Shown piece by piece: positions 11,034 through 23,087 of a DNA stretch of 64,000 nucleotides. Positions within the stretch are counted from its first letter, which is position 1. Each line of letters begins with the position of its first letter. Made by a program: the position numbers and the translations under genes. The stretch covers positions 63,677,653 through 63,741,652 of the forward strand of contig NC_134081.1 in assembly GCF_000715075.1 (NCBI RefSeq), given 5' to 3'. Under the pieces are notes generated by a model. The model was not told the DNA's origin, ran no database searches, and saw nothing but the letters and a program-made list of their open reading frames with translations. The stretch is from Nicotiana tabacum. Taxonomy: Eukaryota; Streptophyta; Magnoliopsida; Solanales; Solanaceae.

Positions 11034-12605
11034 ATGGCGAGAACACGTACTGCATCTTCAGCTGAGCAGCAGCTAGAGCCCCTAGTGGCAGCTCCTACGA
11101 AGGGTAGAGGTCGAGGCCGAGGCCGTGCTAGAGGTAGGGGCAGAGCTCAGCCTAGAGCTCAAGCAATAGAACCAGCAGTGGAGCCTCAGGTAGAGTTTGA
11201 CGAGGAGGTTCCAGCCCAGACTGTTCCTGTCGGACCAGCTCAGGTCCCGAGGGGTTCATCGCCACCCCAGTACTTTAGGATGCTTTGGTCTATTTGGTTG
11301 GCCTTATGGAGGGTGTGGCCCAGGCTGGTACATTTCCCATGGCACCAGCCATCTCTCAGGCTGGGGGAGGAGCACAAACTCCCACTACTCCCTCTCTGGA
11401 GCAGATAGCTCCCCGGTATCAAACTCCAGCAGCTCAGCCAGTCAGAGTAGTTCATCCAGTTATTGCAGCACAAACCGGTGATGGACCAACTCTATTTTCT
11501 GAGGGCTTATTGAGATTGGACAAGTTCACTAAGCTCTTTCCAGTTCACTTCAGTGGTGCACCTTCTGAGGACCCACAGGATTATCTTGACCGCTGCCATG
11601 AGGTTCTGCGAAACATGGGAATAATTGAGACCAATGGGGTCGATTTTGCTGTGTTTCATATGACGAGTTCTGCTTAGAGATGGTGGTAGGATTTTGTATT
11701 GGCCAGATCAGCGGGGTCGCCTATTCTTACTTGGGACCAATTTTCTCAGATATTTCCTAAGAAGTTCCTTCCTGTCACACTGAGAGAGGATTTTCGCAGG
11801 CAGTTCGAGCGTCTCTAGCAGGGCAGTATGTCCGTCACACAGTATGAGTCCCATTTTGTAGATCTGGTCCGTCATGCTATTCTTCTACTTCCTACCGAGA
11901 GAGAGAGGGTGAGGAGGTTTATTGAGGGACATGCTCACCCTATCAGGCTATAGATGGCCAAGGAGACCGGAAGTGAGATTTTCTTTCAGGCGGCTGCTAA
12001 TGTTGTGAGGAGGATCGAGATGGTTCTTGCACAGGAGAGAGGGTACGGGTCTGATAAGAGGCTTCGTCAGTTTGGTGGGTTCAGTAGTGCCTCGTCTGGA
12101 GACAGGGGTAATTTTGGTAGAGGCCATCCTCCCAGGCTGTTTCATTCAGCACTCCAAGCATCCCACGGTGCTTCGGGTGGTCGTGGCCCTCATATACCTT
12201 ATTCCGACTAGCTAGCCTACAGTGCACCACTAGCTCCTATTAGTGCACCTCCGCTCCAGAGTTTTCAAGGTGGTTAATCAGGTCGACAGGGTCAGTTTCA
12301 GGGTTAGCAGTCACAGCAACCGAGGTCCTGTTATACTTGTGGTGATCCAAGGCACATTGCTAGATTTGCCCTCGTGCATCGAGCAGTTCACAGCATCAGG
12401 TTTCTCGTGCCACGGTCCCGGCATCGAGTGCTTTACCGCCCGTTCAGCCAGCTAGAGGTAGGGGTTAGGCAGCCAGAGGTGGTGGTCAGGCTATTAGAGA
12501 TGGAGGTCAGGCCGCTAGAGATGGAGGCCAGCTAGTTAGGGGCCGTCCTAGAGATGTAGTCCAGAGTGGTGGGGCCCAGCCTCGATGCTATGCTTTCCCA
12601 ACCAG
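11034..12605 (+). pseudogene. Element E gag, broken
   Basis: The start at 11034 gives an N-terminus MARTRTASS followed by an Arg/Gly-rich tract (RGRGRGRARGRGRAQ) common to A, B and E. A frameshift lies near 11270. The capsid-like core (LDKFTKLFPVHFSGAPSEDP, about 11519-11578) then reads in another frame and ends at a TAG at 11675. Further TAGs lie near 11818 and 11951, where relatives have Gln. The zinc knuckle at about 12330-12370 reads CYTCGDPRHIARF and loses its last Cys to a one-base deletion. An RGG-like tail follows. Intact gag would package the RNA. Confidence 0.88.
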
Positions 12606-15600
12606 GCCCGAGGCTGAGTTATCTGACGTTGTTATCATAGGTACTGTTTCAGTTTGTAGTAGAGATGCTTCAGTTCTATTTGATCTGGGTTCTACTTACT
12701 CCTATGTGTCATCCTATTTTGCTTCATATTTGGTTGTGCCTCGTAATTCTTTGAGTGCTCCTGTGTATTTGTCCATACCTGTAGGAGATGCTATCATTGT
12801 AGACCGTGTTTATTGTACGTGTGTGGTCACCATGGGGAATCTTGAGACTAGTGTAGATCTTCTACTTTGCGATATGGTAGATTTCGATGTTATCTTGGGT
12901 ATGGATTAGCTGTCACCTTATCATGCTATATTGGATTGTCACACTAAGATAGTGACCTTAGCCTTGCTGGGGTTGCCTCGATTAGAGTGGAGAGGGACTC
13001 CTGGCCATTCTAGCAGCAGGGTTATCACTTATATAAAGGCTCGGCGTATGGTCGTGAAGAGGTGTCTAGCTTATTTGGCTTATGTCCGCGATTCTAGTGC
13101 AGAGGTTCCTTCCATGGATTCAGTACCAGTTGTCCATGAGTTTTCAGAGGTGTTCCCTGCAGACCTGCCGGAGATGCCACCCAACAGGGACATTGATTAC
13201 TGTATTGATTTGGCTCCGGGCACTCAGCCCATTTCTATTCCTCCATACCATATGGCCCCGCCAGAGTTGAAAGAATTAAAGGAGAAGTTGCAGGATTTAC
13301 TTGATAAGGGCTTCATTAGACCTAGAATCTCACCCTGGGGTGTACCTGTATTGTTCGTGAAGAAGAAGGATGGATCGATGAGGATGTGCATAGATTATCG
13401 GCAGTTGAACAAAGTCACCATTAAGAACAAGTATCCATTGCCGAGGATTGATGACTTATTTGATCAGCTTCAGGGTGCCAAGGTGTTTTCGAAGATTGAT
13501 TTGAGGTCGGGCTACCATCAGTTGAGGATTAGGGCATCTGATGTCCCTAAAACAGTTTTTCGGACTCGGTACAGGCATTATGAGTTTCTAGTGATGTCCT
13601 TTGGGTTGACAAATGCCCCAGCAGCATTTATGGATTTGATGAGCCGAGTATTCAAGCCCTACATGGATTCCTTTGTGATTGTGTTTATTGATGATATCTT
13701 GATCTACTCCCGCAATCGAGGGGAACACGAGCAGCATCTTCGGATTATACTTCAGACTCTAAGAGACAGCCAGTTATATGCTAAGTTTTCAAAGTGTGAG
13801 TTTTAGTTGGATTCGGTCGCTTTCTTGGGGCACTTTATATCAGCAGAGAGCATTCAGGTAGACCCTAAAAAGATTAAGGCAGTTCAAAACTGGCCTAGAC
13901 CCATTTCAGCAACGGAGATCCAGAGTTTCTTGGGATTAGCGGGTTATTACAGTCAATTTGTGGAGGGGTTCTCATCTATAGCAGCCCCGTTGACCAGGTT
14001 AACCCAGAAGGGTGCCCCGTTCAAATGGTCAGACGAGTGTGAGGTGAGCTTTCAGAAGCTCAAGACTGCTTTGACTACAGCGCCAGTGTTGATATTGCCC
14101 ACAGGTTCAAGATCTTATACGGTGTATTGTGATGCATCCCGTGTTAGGCTCGGTGCAGTATTGATGCAGGATGGTAGGGTGATTGCATATGTGTCGCGAC
14201 AGTTGAAGGTTCATGAGAAGAATTACCCTGTCCATGACCTAGAGTTAGCAACCATTGTTCATGCGCTGAAGATTTGGAGGCACTATCTTTACGGCGTGTC
14301 GTGTGAGGTTTTCACGGATCATCGGAGCCTACAGTATTTGTTCAAGCAAAAGGATCTCAATTTGAGACAGAGGAGGTGGTTAGAGCTATTGAAAGACTAT
14401 GATATCACCATCTTGTATCATCCTGGGAAGGCCAATGTGGTGGCCGACGCCTTGAGTAGAAAGGCAGCGAGTATGGCAGCCTTGCGTACATTCCAGTCGG
14501 TGAGAGACCATTTGCATCAGATGTTCCGACTTTGGCCAATCAATTTGTGAGGTTGGATATTTCAGAGCCCAGTCGTGTCCTAGCTTGTACAGTAGCTCGG
14601 TCTTCCTTGTTTGAGCACTTCAAGGAGCGGCAGTATGATGACCCTCATTTGCTTGTCCTTAAGGACACAGTGCGGCACGGTGGTGCCAAGCAGGTTACTG
14701 TTGGAGATGATGGAGTCTTAAGGATGCAGTGCAATGTTTGTGTGCCTAATGTGGGTGGACTTCGTGAGTTGATTCTTGAGGAGGCTCACAGTTCCTGGTA
14801 TTCTATTCATCCGGGCACCGCCAAGATATATCAGGACTTGCGGCAGCATTATTTGTGGAGGAGAATGTAGAATGACATAGTTGCATACATAGCTCGGTGT
14901 CTAAATTGTCAGCAGGTAAAGTGTGAGCATCAAAGACCTAATGGTTTGCTTCAGAAGTTAGATATTCCTGAGTGGAAGTGGGAGCATATCACTATGGATT
15001 TCATTGTTGGACTCTCACGGACTCAGAGGAAGTTCGATGTAGTTTGGGTCATTATGGACAGGCTGACCAAGTCAGCGCATTTCATTCCTATGGCATTTAT
15101 CTATTCTTCAGAGCGGTTGACTGATATTTACATCCGCGAGATTATTCGTCTTCATGGTGTGCCTGTTTCTATCATTTCTAATCGAGGTATGCAGTTCACC
15201 TCGCACTTTTGGAGAGCAGTACAGTGTGAGTTGGGCACGCGGGTTGAGTTGAGCACAACGTTTCATCCTCAAACAAACGGACAGTCCGAGCACACTATTC
15301 ATATATTTGAGGATATGCTCCGCGCATGTATTATAGACTTCGGGGGATTGTGTGATCAGTTCTTGCCACTTGCGGAGTTTGCCTACAACAACAGCTACCA
15401 GTCGAGCATTCAGATGGCTCCCTATGAGGCATTATACGTAGGCGGTGCCGATCGCCTGTTGGATGGTTCGGGCCAGGGGAGGCTCGGTTGTTGGGTACAG
15501 ATTTGGTACAGGATGCCTTGGATAAGGTCAAGATTATTCAGGATCGACTTCGCATAGCTCAGTCCAGGCAGAAGAGTTATGCTGATCATAGAGTTCGAGA

Positions 15601-16048
15601 ATTTGCATTCATGGTAAGAGAGAGAGTATTGCTCCAGGTATCACCCATGAAGGGTGTAATGGGGTCCGGAAAGAAGGGCAAGTTGAGCCCTAGGTATATC
15701 GAGCCTTTTGAGATTCTTGAGAGAGTGGGAGAGGTGGCTTACAGGCTTGCGTTGCCACCGGGTTTATCAGCAGTTCATCCGGTGTTCCATGTGTCCATGC
15801 TCCAGAATTATCACGACAATCTGTCCCGCGTGTTAGATTTCAACTTTGTCCAGTTGGACAAGGATTTGACTTACAAGGAGGAGTCGGTGGCTATTCTAGC
15901 CTGCCGGGAGGTTCATCAGTTAGGTCGAAGAGTTATCCTTCAGTCCGAGTGCAGTGGAGAAGTCAGCCCATCGAGGTAGCTACTTAGGAGTCCGAGTCGG
16001 AAATGCGGAGTAGATATTCCCACCTTTTCACCAGCCCAGGTACTTTTT
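12606..16048 (+). pseudogene. Element E pol (protease, RT, RNase H, integrase, chromodomain), broken
   Basis: Protease: LFDLGSTYSYVS near 12680 (relative B has FDPGST). A TAG at 12907 replaces a Trp. RT runs about 13230-13800, with IDYRQLNK and the catalytic [10 protein letters not shown] (about 13681). A TAG at 13804 again replaces Trp. RNase H continues with [17 protein letters not shown] and [12 protein letters not shown] frameshift lies near 14480. Integrase has the zinc-binding segment (14790-14910, stop near 14868), MDFIVG and SNRGMQFTSHFW, where the catalytic Asp of the second site is Asn. A further frameshift lies near 15450. The chromodomain remnant RVQWRSQPIE is out of frame near 15940. 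Confidence 0.92.
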
Positions 16049-16078
16049 CATGTCCGTTCGAGGACGAATGGTTGTTTT

Positions 16079-16090
16079 AGAGGTGAAGAA
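16079..16090 (+). other. Polypurine tract of element E
   Basis: AGAGGTGAAGAA directly precedes the 3' LTR. Compare AGAGGTGGAGAA in elements A and B. Confidence 0.85.
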
Positions 16091-19021
16091 TGGGATGAAC
16101 CAATAGGCCATCTTATGTTTTAGAACCTAATTCTGTGCTTTGAAGCCTTAAATACCTTATTTTAGCCTTTCTCGATTTGCATGCGCAGTCCGGATGTTTT
16201 TTCGGAAAGCTTTTATGTTAAAAACAGAGAAAATATGAAATTTTTGCCTTAAAATACATTTGAGTTGACTTCGGTCAATATTTTGAGCAAACAGACCCGG
16301 ATTTGTATTTTGATGGTCCCGATGGGTCCGTATCGTGATTTGGGACTTGGGTGTATGCCCGGAATCGAATTCGGAAGTCCCTAGCTCGAGTTATCGCACT
16401 TTGTTGAAATTTGAAAATTAAAGGCTTAATGAATTTGAAGTATTTGACCAATGTTTGACTTTTGGATATCGGGTCCATATTTTGGTTTCAGAATCCGGTA
16501 TAGGTCCAATACTATATTTATGACTTGTTTGTCAAATTTGGTGAGAAACGGAGTTGGTTTGACGTGATTCGGGCGTCCGATTGTAAAATTAGAAGTTCAT
16601 GAGTTTTCTTAAAAATTTCCTTTGATTTGATGCTAAATTCGTAGTTCTATGTATTATTTTGGCAATTTGATCGCGCGAGCAAGTTTGTACGATATTTTTA
16701 GACTTGTGTTCACAATTGGTTTAGAGCCCTGAGGGCTCAGGTGAGTTTCGGATAGGCTACGGAGTGCAATTGGACTTAGAAATATTGCTGGTGTGTTTCA
16801 GTTCTGGTACAGAACTCTGATCTCGCATTTGCGATGTCAGGCTTCGCATTTGCGGCCTATGATGGGTTCGCATTTGCGAGCAACTCATCGCATTTGCGAA
16901 GAGTAGCTAGAGAACCTCAAGTTCACATTTGCGAAGTGCGCCAGGGGGGTACAGCGATCGCAATTGCGATCAAACGGTCGCATTTGCGGAAGGTCAAAGT
17001 TCGCAAATGTGATGACAGCAGGAATTGAAGGGACTTCGCATTTGCGATTATTTCTTCGCATTTGCGGGGCTCGCATTTGTGAACCCCAGGTCGCAAATGT
17101 GACATCTGCAACTGATCAAAATGGGAGTTAGACGGGATTTTTGTTCATTCTTCAAATTTTCAAAACAAGAAAACCCTAGAGGCAATTTTTCAAAGAACTC
17201 TTCTTCCCCAAATCATTGGTGAGTGATTCTAATCCATTTTCTTTCAATCTTTCACTACATTTCCTAAGATTTCAACCAAAAATCTAGTGTTTTCATGGTG
17301 AAAATTGGGGGTTTGGGTAGAATTAGGTATTTTTGCAAAACGGGGATTTAGACCTCAAATTGAGGTCGAATTCCAAAACAAATTAAATAACCGGGCTCGG
17401 GGGTGAATGGGTAATCGAGTTTTGGTCCGAATTTCGAGTTTGGACCAAGCGGGCCCGGGGGTTGACTTTTGTTGACTTTTTCAATAATGACCTAAATTGA
17501 ATCCTTTGCAATCGTGGGTAGTTCCTAAGGCTTAATTTGAATCGTTTGGTTGGTAATTTGCTAGATTCCATTGGTTCGGAGGCGTGTTTGAAAGGCAAGT
17601 CTATGATTGAGCTTTGAGTGGACTTTTGGAGCGAGATAAGTGTCGTGGTTAACCTTGACTTGAGGGATTAATACTTGTTTGTCTATTTGCTACATGTTTA
17701 GATGTTGGGTACACCATATATGTGAGGTGACGAGTACTTATGTATTGTTGTCGGGTTAAAGCATGCGGATGGGACTTGTTTTGTGTAGTTTATTGCTTAC
17801 TTTGATCTTGTTATCCATGTTTAGACCTAGTTACTTACTAAGTTGATGGTTTTTATGGTGTTTACGGGCTTTTGTGATAATTGAGTATTGATTCCAAAGT
17901 TGAGATTGGTATTTTGGAACCATTGTTGAAGTAAGGCTTGTTCTTGTTTATTCTATCTCCCTGCTATTACTTGTTCATTGTTATGTGGTAAGGGAGAGTG
18001 TTAATACACGAAAGGTGATGTCGTGCCACATTATGAGTGTTAATGCACGAAGGGTGATGCCGTGTCATATTGTGAGTGTTAATGCATGAAGGGTGATGTC
18101 GTGCCATATTGTGAGTGTTAATGCACGAAGGGTGATGCCGCATCATATTGTGAGTGTTAATGCACGAAGGGTAATGTCATGCCATATTATGAGAGTTAAT
18201 GCACGAAGGGTGATGTCGTGTCGTTTCAAACGATTTATATTGAGAGTGAAAGTAAAAGCACGAAGGTTATGCCATGCAGTATCATTGTTTCATTGTGAGG
18301 TTAAGAGTAAAAGCACGAAGAGTGATGCCGTGCAATTTTCTTCATTGTGTTTAGTTGTTTTCACTGGTTAAAAGCTTGTTGACTGTTCTAGTTATCATTT
18401 CCGTTGTATCTCTTATATCTTGTGCCCCTTTACCATGTCCTCCTCCCAATAGTAAATGTTTAGGTGTTATTGTTGTTTTTCTTGTACATATACTGTTATC
18501 TGCACAGGTTTATTATATGGGTGCCTTGTCATAACCTCATCACTACTTCGTCGAGGTTAGGCTCGACACTTACGAGTACATGGGGTCGGTTGTACTCATA
18601 CTACACTTTGCACTTCTTGTGCAAATTTTGGTACTGGTCCTAGTTGATCGTGAGGCTTAGCAGCCTGGACTTGCTTATTGGAGACTCAAGGTAGATCTGA
18701 TGGCGTCCGCAGACCTTGGAGTCCCCTTCTATCTCCCCTATTTTACTGTTTCTTTTCATTCAGAACAGTTGTATTTCTTTCAGACTCTGTTTATAGAAAA
18801 TCTTAGAAGCTTGTGAGTTGTGACTCCAGATCCGAATTGTATTAGATATTATGGGCTTTATGTTATTCCGCATTTTAGTTTTTTCTTCTATTTAGTTTTA
18901 TTGATTCTGTTATTGAAATTGACTAAAGTTGGCTTAAAGAATCCTCTAACGTTGGCTTGCCTAGCAAGTGAAATGTTAGGCGTCATCACGGTCCTGAAGG
19001 TGGGAATTTTGGGTCGTGACA
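16091..19021 (+). repeat. 3' LTR of element E
   Basis: It starts TGGGATGAACC (mutated from TGTGATGACCC) and ends GGTCGTGACA, 2931 bp. It carries the same modules as the 5' LTR: inverted-repeat cluster 16820-17105, GGTGAGT near 17219, minisatellite 18000-18335 and stem-loop 18608-18624. The second splice-donor-like site is mutated (GAGATAAGTG near 17634). The stem-loop reads TTGCAC-TTCTT-GTGCAA, a paired change relative to CTGCAC/GTGCAG. Confidence 0.92.
18000..18335 (+). repeat. 39 bp minisatellite in E 3' LTR
   Basis: Same unit as in the 5' LTR (core GCACGAAGGGTGATGCCGTG), with diverged terminal units. Confidence 0.9.
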
Positions 19022-19026
19022 TAAAT

Positions 19027-20857
19027 ACATGAATTCTATAAGGATTTAAACATGAAAACTAGTGAAAAATATGGGGGGGGGGGGTTTGGTAGAAAACCTA
19101 GAATTTGGTATTTTTGAAATTTTACCACGAAATTGGACATGAAATTAGGAATAAATTATATATTTGAGTTCTTAATGTTATGGGTAATGATTATCTTCGA
19201 ATATTTACGGAATCCGGGCACGTGGGCCCGAAGGGTGACTTTATTGACTTTTTGAGCGGAGTGGGAATTGTTATAAACTGATTAATTATGGGTAATAGAG
19301 TATATATTTATGGATTTGCACATGTGTTTGACTAGTTTTGGAGAGACGGACATCGGTTTGAGGTATTAGAGTGGCGCTAGAGCCGGCTATGAAACTTCGG
19401 AGCGAGGTAAGTCTCATGTCTAATTCTGTGAGGAGAAAACTACCCCTAAGTAATGTATTTGATATGTGCTACTTGTTGCGGGGCTACATACGCACGAGGT
19501 GATGGGAGTCTGTATGTATCTAAATTCATGTTATTGTCCGGGTAGACTTAGGTTCACACCATGCTATAACTGTACTATTTGAATTGTCCCTTGCCTATTA
19601 AATTCCTTTATTTTTTTACATGACTACTTGAGACTAGACTTTCACAAAGTGATAGACTTGCTATGGTAGAGAGTTGACGGTCTTTATGATTAGCTGCGAA
19701 ATAATTATACTCCTCTTACGAATTTTTCCCGCGCTATGCGTTTTCATCGAAAAGTTTTCTTTAAAGTTCATAACTCGTGCGTTTATTCGTGAATGGGGTC
19801 AAGGACCCATTAAAGCTTCTTATTCTAATATGATCGGGCCGTTCTCCTCAACAGTATAATAGATACATTTATGGTTCGTGTCGTTCGACCCTCAACAGTG
19901 CGCACATTATGATGGGATCGGGCCATTCGCCTCTGCAGGATTTTGTATCACACTCTCATGGGAGCAGGTCGTTTGCCTCAGCAATATAATAGATGTATCT
20001 ATGTTTCATGTCGTTCGACCCACGGCAGTGCAGTTAGTATGATAGGATCGGGTCGTACGCCTCGGCATTTCTATAAAATACTCTTATGAAATTGTGCGTA
20101 ATATTTTGCAAGAAGCCAGTGTATCTGTGAGTTTTCCTGATTTAAATTGTGACGACCTATCTGGTGAGGTCCATTATATATATACTCCGATTGAGGAGGT
20201 AACTAATTAGTGAGAGCTTGAGTTTACCGTTCAGAGGAGGATTGTACCTCTTATTTATATTTGTTCATACTGTTTATCTGCTTTGCCCTATATTTATTTA
20301 CTTCTTAATGTACCTGTCTTATTGGACCACTAGTAAGTGTCAATGTCGACCCCTCGTCACTACTTCTCTGGGGTTAGACTAGATACTTACTAAGTACGCA
20401 TTGATTTACATACTCATGTTACACTTGCTGCACTTATTGTGCAGGTATATATGTGTTCCCGGTGGTCCTCTAAGCGCAGAGGCGCGGCATTTGCGGGGAT
20501 TTTACGGTGAGTTTCATTCCATGTTACGATCCGCAGCATACAGAGTCTCCATCAGAGTTATTTATATGCTCCTGTCTAACTTGTATTCCAGACAGATGTT
20601 GTATTTTGTTATATTCCTAGTTAATGCCCATGCACTTGTGACACCGGGGTTTGGGAGTTCCTACTGGTTGTTCGTTATTATCGTTCACGTAATTATTATC
20701 ATTTCACCCTATAAATTCTATTTTATACTATTTAATTAATGGAGATTATGATGTCAAAAGTAATAAAATAAGTAATTAAGTTGATCAATCATCGTTAGCT
20801 TGTCTGACGGCGGCGTTAGGAGCCATCACGACCTTTAGTGGGTTTTAGGTCGTGACA
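19027..20857 (+). repeat. Element F 3' LTR, right part
   Basis: It continues F's LTR after element E. It contains a 12-base G run (19073-19084), a GTAAGT site at about 19406, a degenerate minisatellite (19795-20070), the block CCCTCGTCACTACTTC near 20351, the stem-loop CTGCAC-TTATT-GTGCAG (20428-20444) and the end GCCATCACGACC...GTCGTGACA at 20857. Confidence 0.75.
19795..20070 (+). repeat. Degenerate minisatellite in F LTR
   Basis: Imperfect units containing GATCGGGCCGTTCTCCTCA and TGTCGTTCGACCC variants alternate over about 275 bp. The position within the LTR matches the minisatellites of the other elements. Confidence 0.7.
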
Positions 20858-21008
20858 GATTAATTTATATGGAATTGAGAAAAATAAGAAGGAGATTAGA
20901 TGGTCATTTATCTCCATAACCATATAAATAGATTTGACTATGAGGAGAGACAATTCAAGCATTTTGTTTCAACGTGTGTGTTAACAAAATCCATGAATAT
21001 TATCATTA
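20858..21008. other. AT-rich flank between element F and a Helitron-like end
   Basis: About 150 bp with no coding signal. Its last part (20982-21008) is the first copy of a 32 bp direct repeat that recurs at 21260. Confidence 0.5.
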
Positions 21009-21291
21009 CTAGTGTTAGACTCCGCGCGATGCGCGGATAATTTGACAGAACATTAATCTTATAAAATTATGATCTAATATATCATATTATTCTAATAAAT
21101 ATTAGTTATTATTTTATTATTTAATGTAGTATACATAAATATAACAAAATCTATACAAAATCAAAGAATATATATTATATAGTAATCAAATAAATTGTTT
21201 GTTCTTTATTTATTCTTTATTATTATTAAATTAGCAAGTACTTAATATTATACATTTACTAACAAAATGCATGAATATTATCATTATTAGT
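20982..21291 (+). repeat. 32 bp direct repeats around a Helitron-like end
   Basis: Copies at 20982-21013 and 21260-21291 share TAACAAAAT, one variable base, then CATGAATATTATCATTA, followed by CTAGT in the first and TTAGT in the second. They enclose about 246 bp that begins with the Helitron-like hairpin. Confidence 0.8.
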
Positions 21292-21903
21292 TCACCTAAA
21301 TCAATCATCTTTATTGTTGTACTTGCTTTTAACACGAACACAACCAAGAATAATTGTGCTTTTGTTGCATTTAGTGACGCTAGGCCTTTTCTCAAAAGGA
21401 ATTTTGCTAGTACCTTTGGAAAACATTTATAGACTTTGTGTAAAATAATTAGTAGCTTTAGAAATTTATTTATTTTGACATTATTGTTTTAGATATAATT
21501 ATTGTGTAATTAGAATTTCAATAAATTACTATAATTATTTTTAAATGAACATAGCACTACATAAATCATTAGTGCAAAAGACTAAAAATGAAAATCGAGC
21601 TTTCAATAAATGACTATCTAAACAAAAAATCTAACGGAATTTGCCCTCATACATATTGCTTTGTGTTATTGTGTAGTTTTAGAAATTGAATTAACACAAA
21701 TGTTAACTATCAGGATAAAACACCATTTGAAATTCAAAACATAACAGTTAGAAAGGTTCTATCCAAAGATTGTTCAAAAGCCTATTATGGTTGATTTTTT
21801 TTCTTCAAGGTTGTAAAATAGTAGTTTGCTAAAGCAGGAATCTTTTGCAAAGTAGTAAGAAACTTTTTCAAGTTTTTCATGATGACAAATTGTAGCTCTC
21901 GAA
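21009..21903 (-). mobile_element. Helitron-like 3' end on the minus strand and AT-rich DNA beyond it
   Basis: Read on the minus strand, 21036 down to 21009 gives a perfect hairpin CCGCGC-ATC-GCGCGG (21022-21036), a short spacer and then CTAG followed by T, the hallmark of a Helitron 3' terminus. The matching 5' TC end was not located, so the right limit is only the start of the next element. The rest is AT-rich with no gene that I can support. Confidence 0.5.
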
Positions 21904-23087
21904 TCTATATCTATATTATTATAAAAGTACGAATATTTTATACTAAATGTTGAACGACAAAAATATTTTTAAAATATTGACCGACTTTTATACCCTTAAA
22001 GCATTAAATTATTTGTTATAAAGATATTCCCATGTTGGATAAAATAGTAATATGTTGACTTTGCCTAATAGTAGACGTTGAACTTAACGAAAATTTTAGC
22101 TAACATGAACTTATATGGACTTCGAATACCAATCTACTTTGACCTTCTATTCGTAAACCTATAATTACACAAATTAGATTCTTTCTCAAAGAGCACTAAC
22201 TTCACCGTTCTAGAGAGTTATGAGTTTTGAGCTTTGGCACTAAATTTCTGCATGGCTGTTATATGGTCTGCGTAAACAAAGTGAGTGATTTCTTGCAATT
22301 GTTATATGAAACCAAGGTTTATTATTGATATGTTGTCATTCTAGCTTTAATATTCTATATTTGGTTGTTACGAAGTTTGCTAACCTTGATTTATACAGTT
22401 TGCAGTTTAAAATATAAATTGGATAATTAATATACGGTAGAATTGGCTTTATTATTGCAGGTTCCGGTTAGTCTCATGGTTGAGCTGACTGTGATACGTG
22501 AAAAAACTGAAACATGATAGTTATTATAATCACATGAATATTAGAAAGCTAAATGTTGAACGATCAAAATATCCTCGAAATATCATCTCATTAAAGGTAA
22601 AATGATAAGTTTATAATTAAAATATTTTTAGATATAAAATATGTCGATCTTTTTTTAACGAACTAAAAAAATGTGCAATATAAAATGGAATGGAGCAAGT
22701 ATATTATTCTAAAAATATGAATATGAAAAAGAAATTTAGATACGATCCAATTTTCATATATTCGTTGCTTAATATTAGATACTCAAAATCTATAAATAAG
22801 TCCACTTTAACACAAGTATCCAATTTAAAATATTTATAATATTTAACTCAAATTGAACGGTGGATAGTCATTAAATAATATTTAATACTTATATAATTAA
22901 ATAAGAAAGCATATAAAAAGATTATAGCAATATATTTAATATAGGAGTCCAAAAATAAAGACACTCTCATTTTAGTCATAATAATAAAAATTAATGAACA
23001 TAATCCAAAGTAATCAAATTAATAATAAAATTTTGACTATTAGGCACAGCTAAATATAAAATAGAGTATCCACTTTTACATGTATTT

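Larger units (their letters stand above)
7930..19021 (+). mobile_element. Element E: full-length chromovirus-type Ty3/gypsy retrotransposon, inactive
   Basis: Complete architecture: 5' LTR 7930-10881, primer-binding site from 10885, gag, protease, RT, RNase H, integrase, chromodomain remnant, polypurine tract 16079-16090 and 3' LTR 16091-19021. A perfect 5 bp target duplication TAAAT flanks it (7925-7929 and 19022-19026). Total 11.09 kb. The protein motifs, single gag-pol order and C-terminal chromodomain place it with Tekay/Del-type chromoviruses. Stops and frameshifts throughout show it cannot be autonomous. It lies inside element F's LTR and so is younger than F. Confidence 0.93.
3902..20857 (+). 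mobile_element. Element F: gypsy-type element, 3' interior plus 3' LTR, interrupted by element E
   Basis: What remains is a non-coding 3' interior (3902-6738), the polypurine tract AAGTGGGGGAGAA (6726-6738), and a 3' LTR starting TGTAACGACCCGATCGG (6739) and ending GGTCGTGACA (20857). The LTR is split at 7929/19027 by element E. Rejoined it is about 3.0 kb. F's 5' half is either left of the window (if the Athila-type element inserted into F) or deleted. Its target duplication cannot be checked here. F's LTR layout matches elements A, B, E and solo LTRs C, D and G. Confidence 0.7.
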
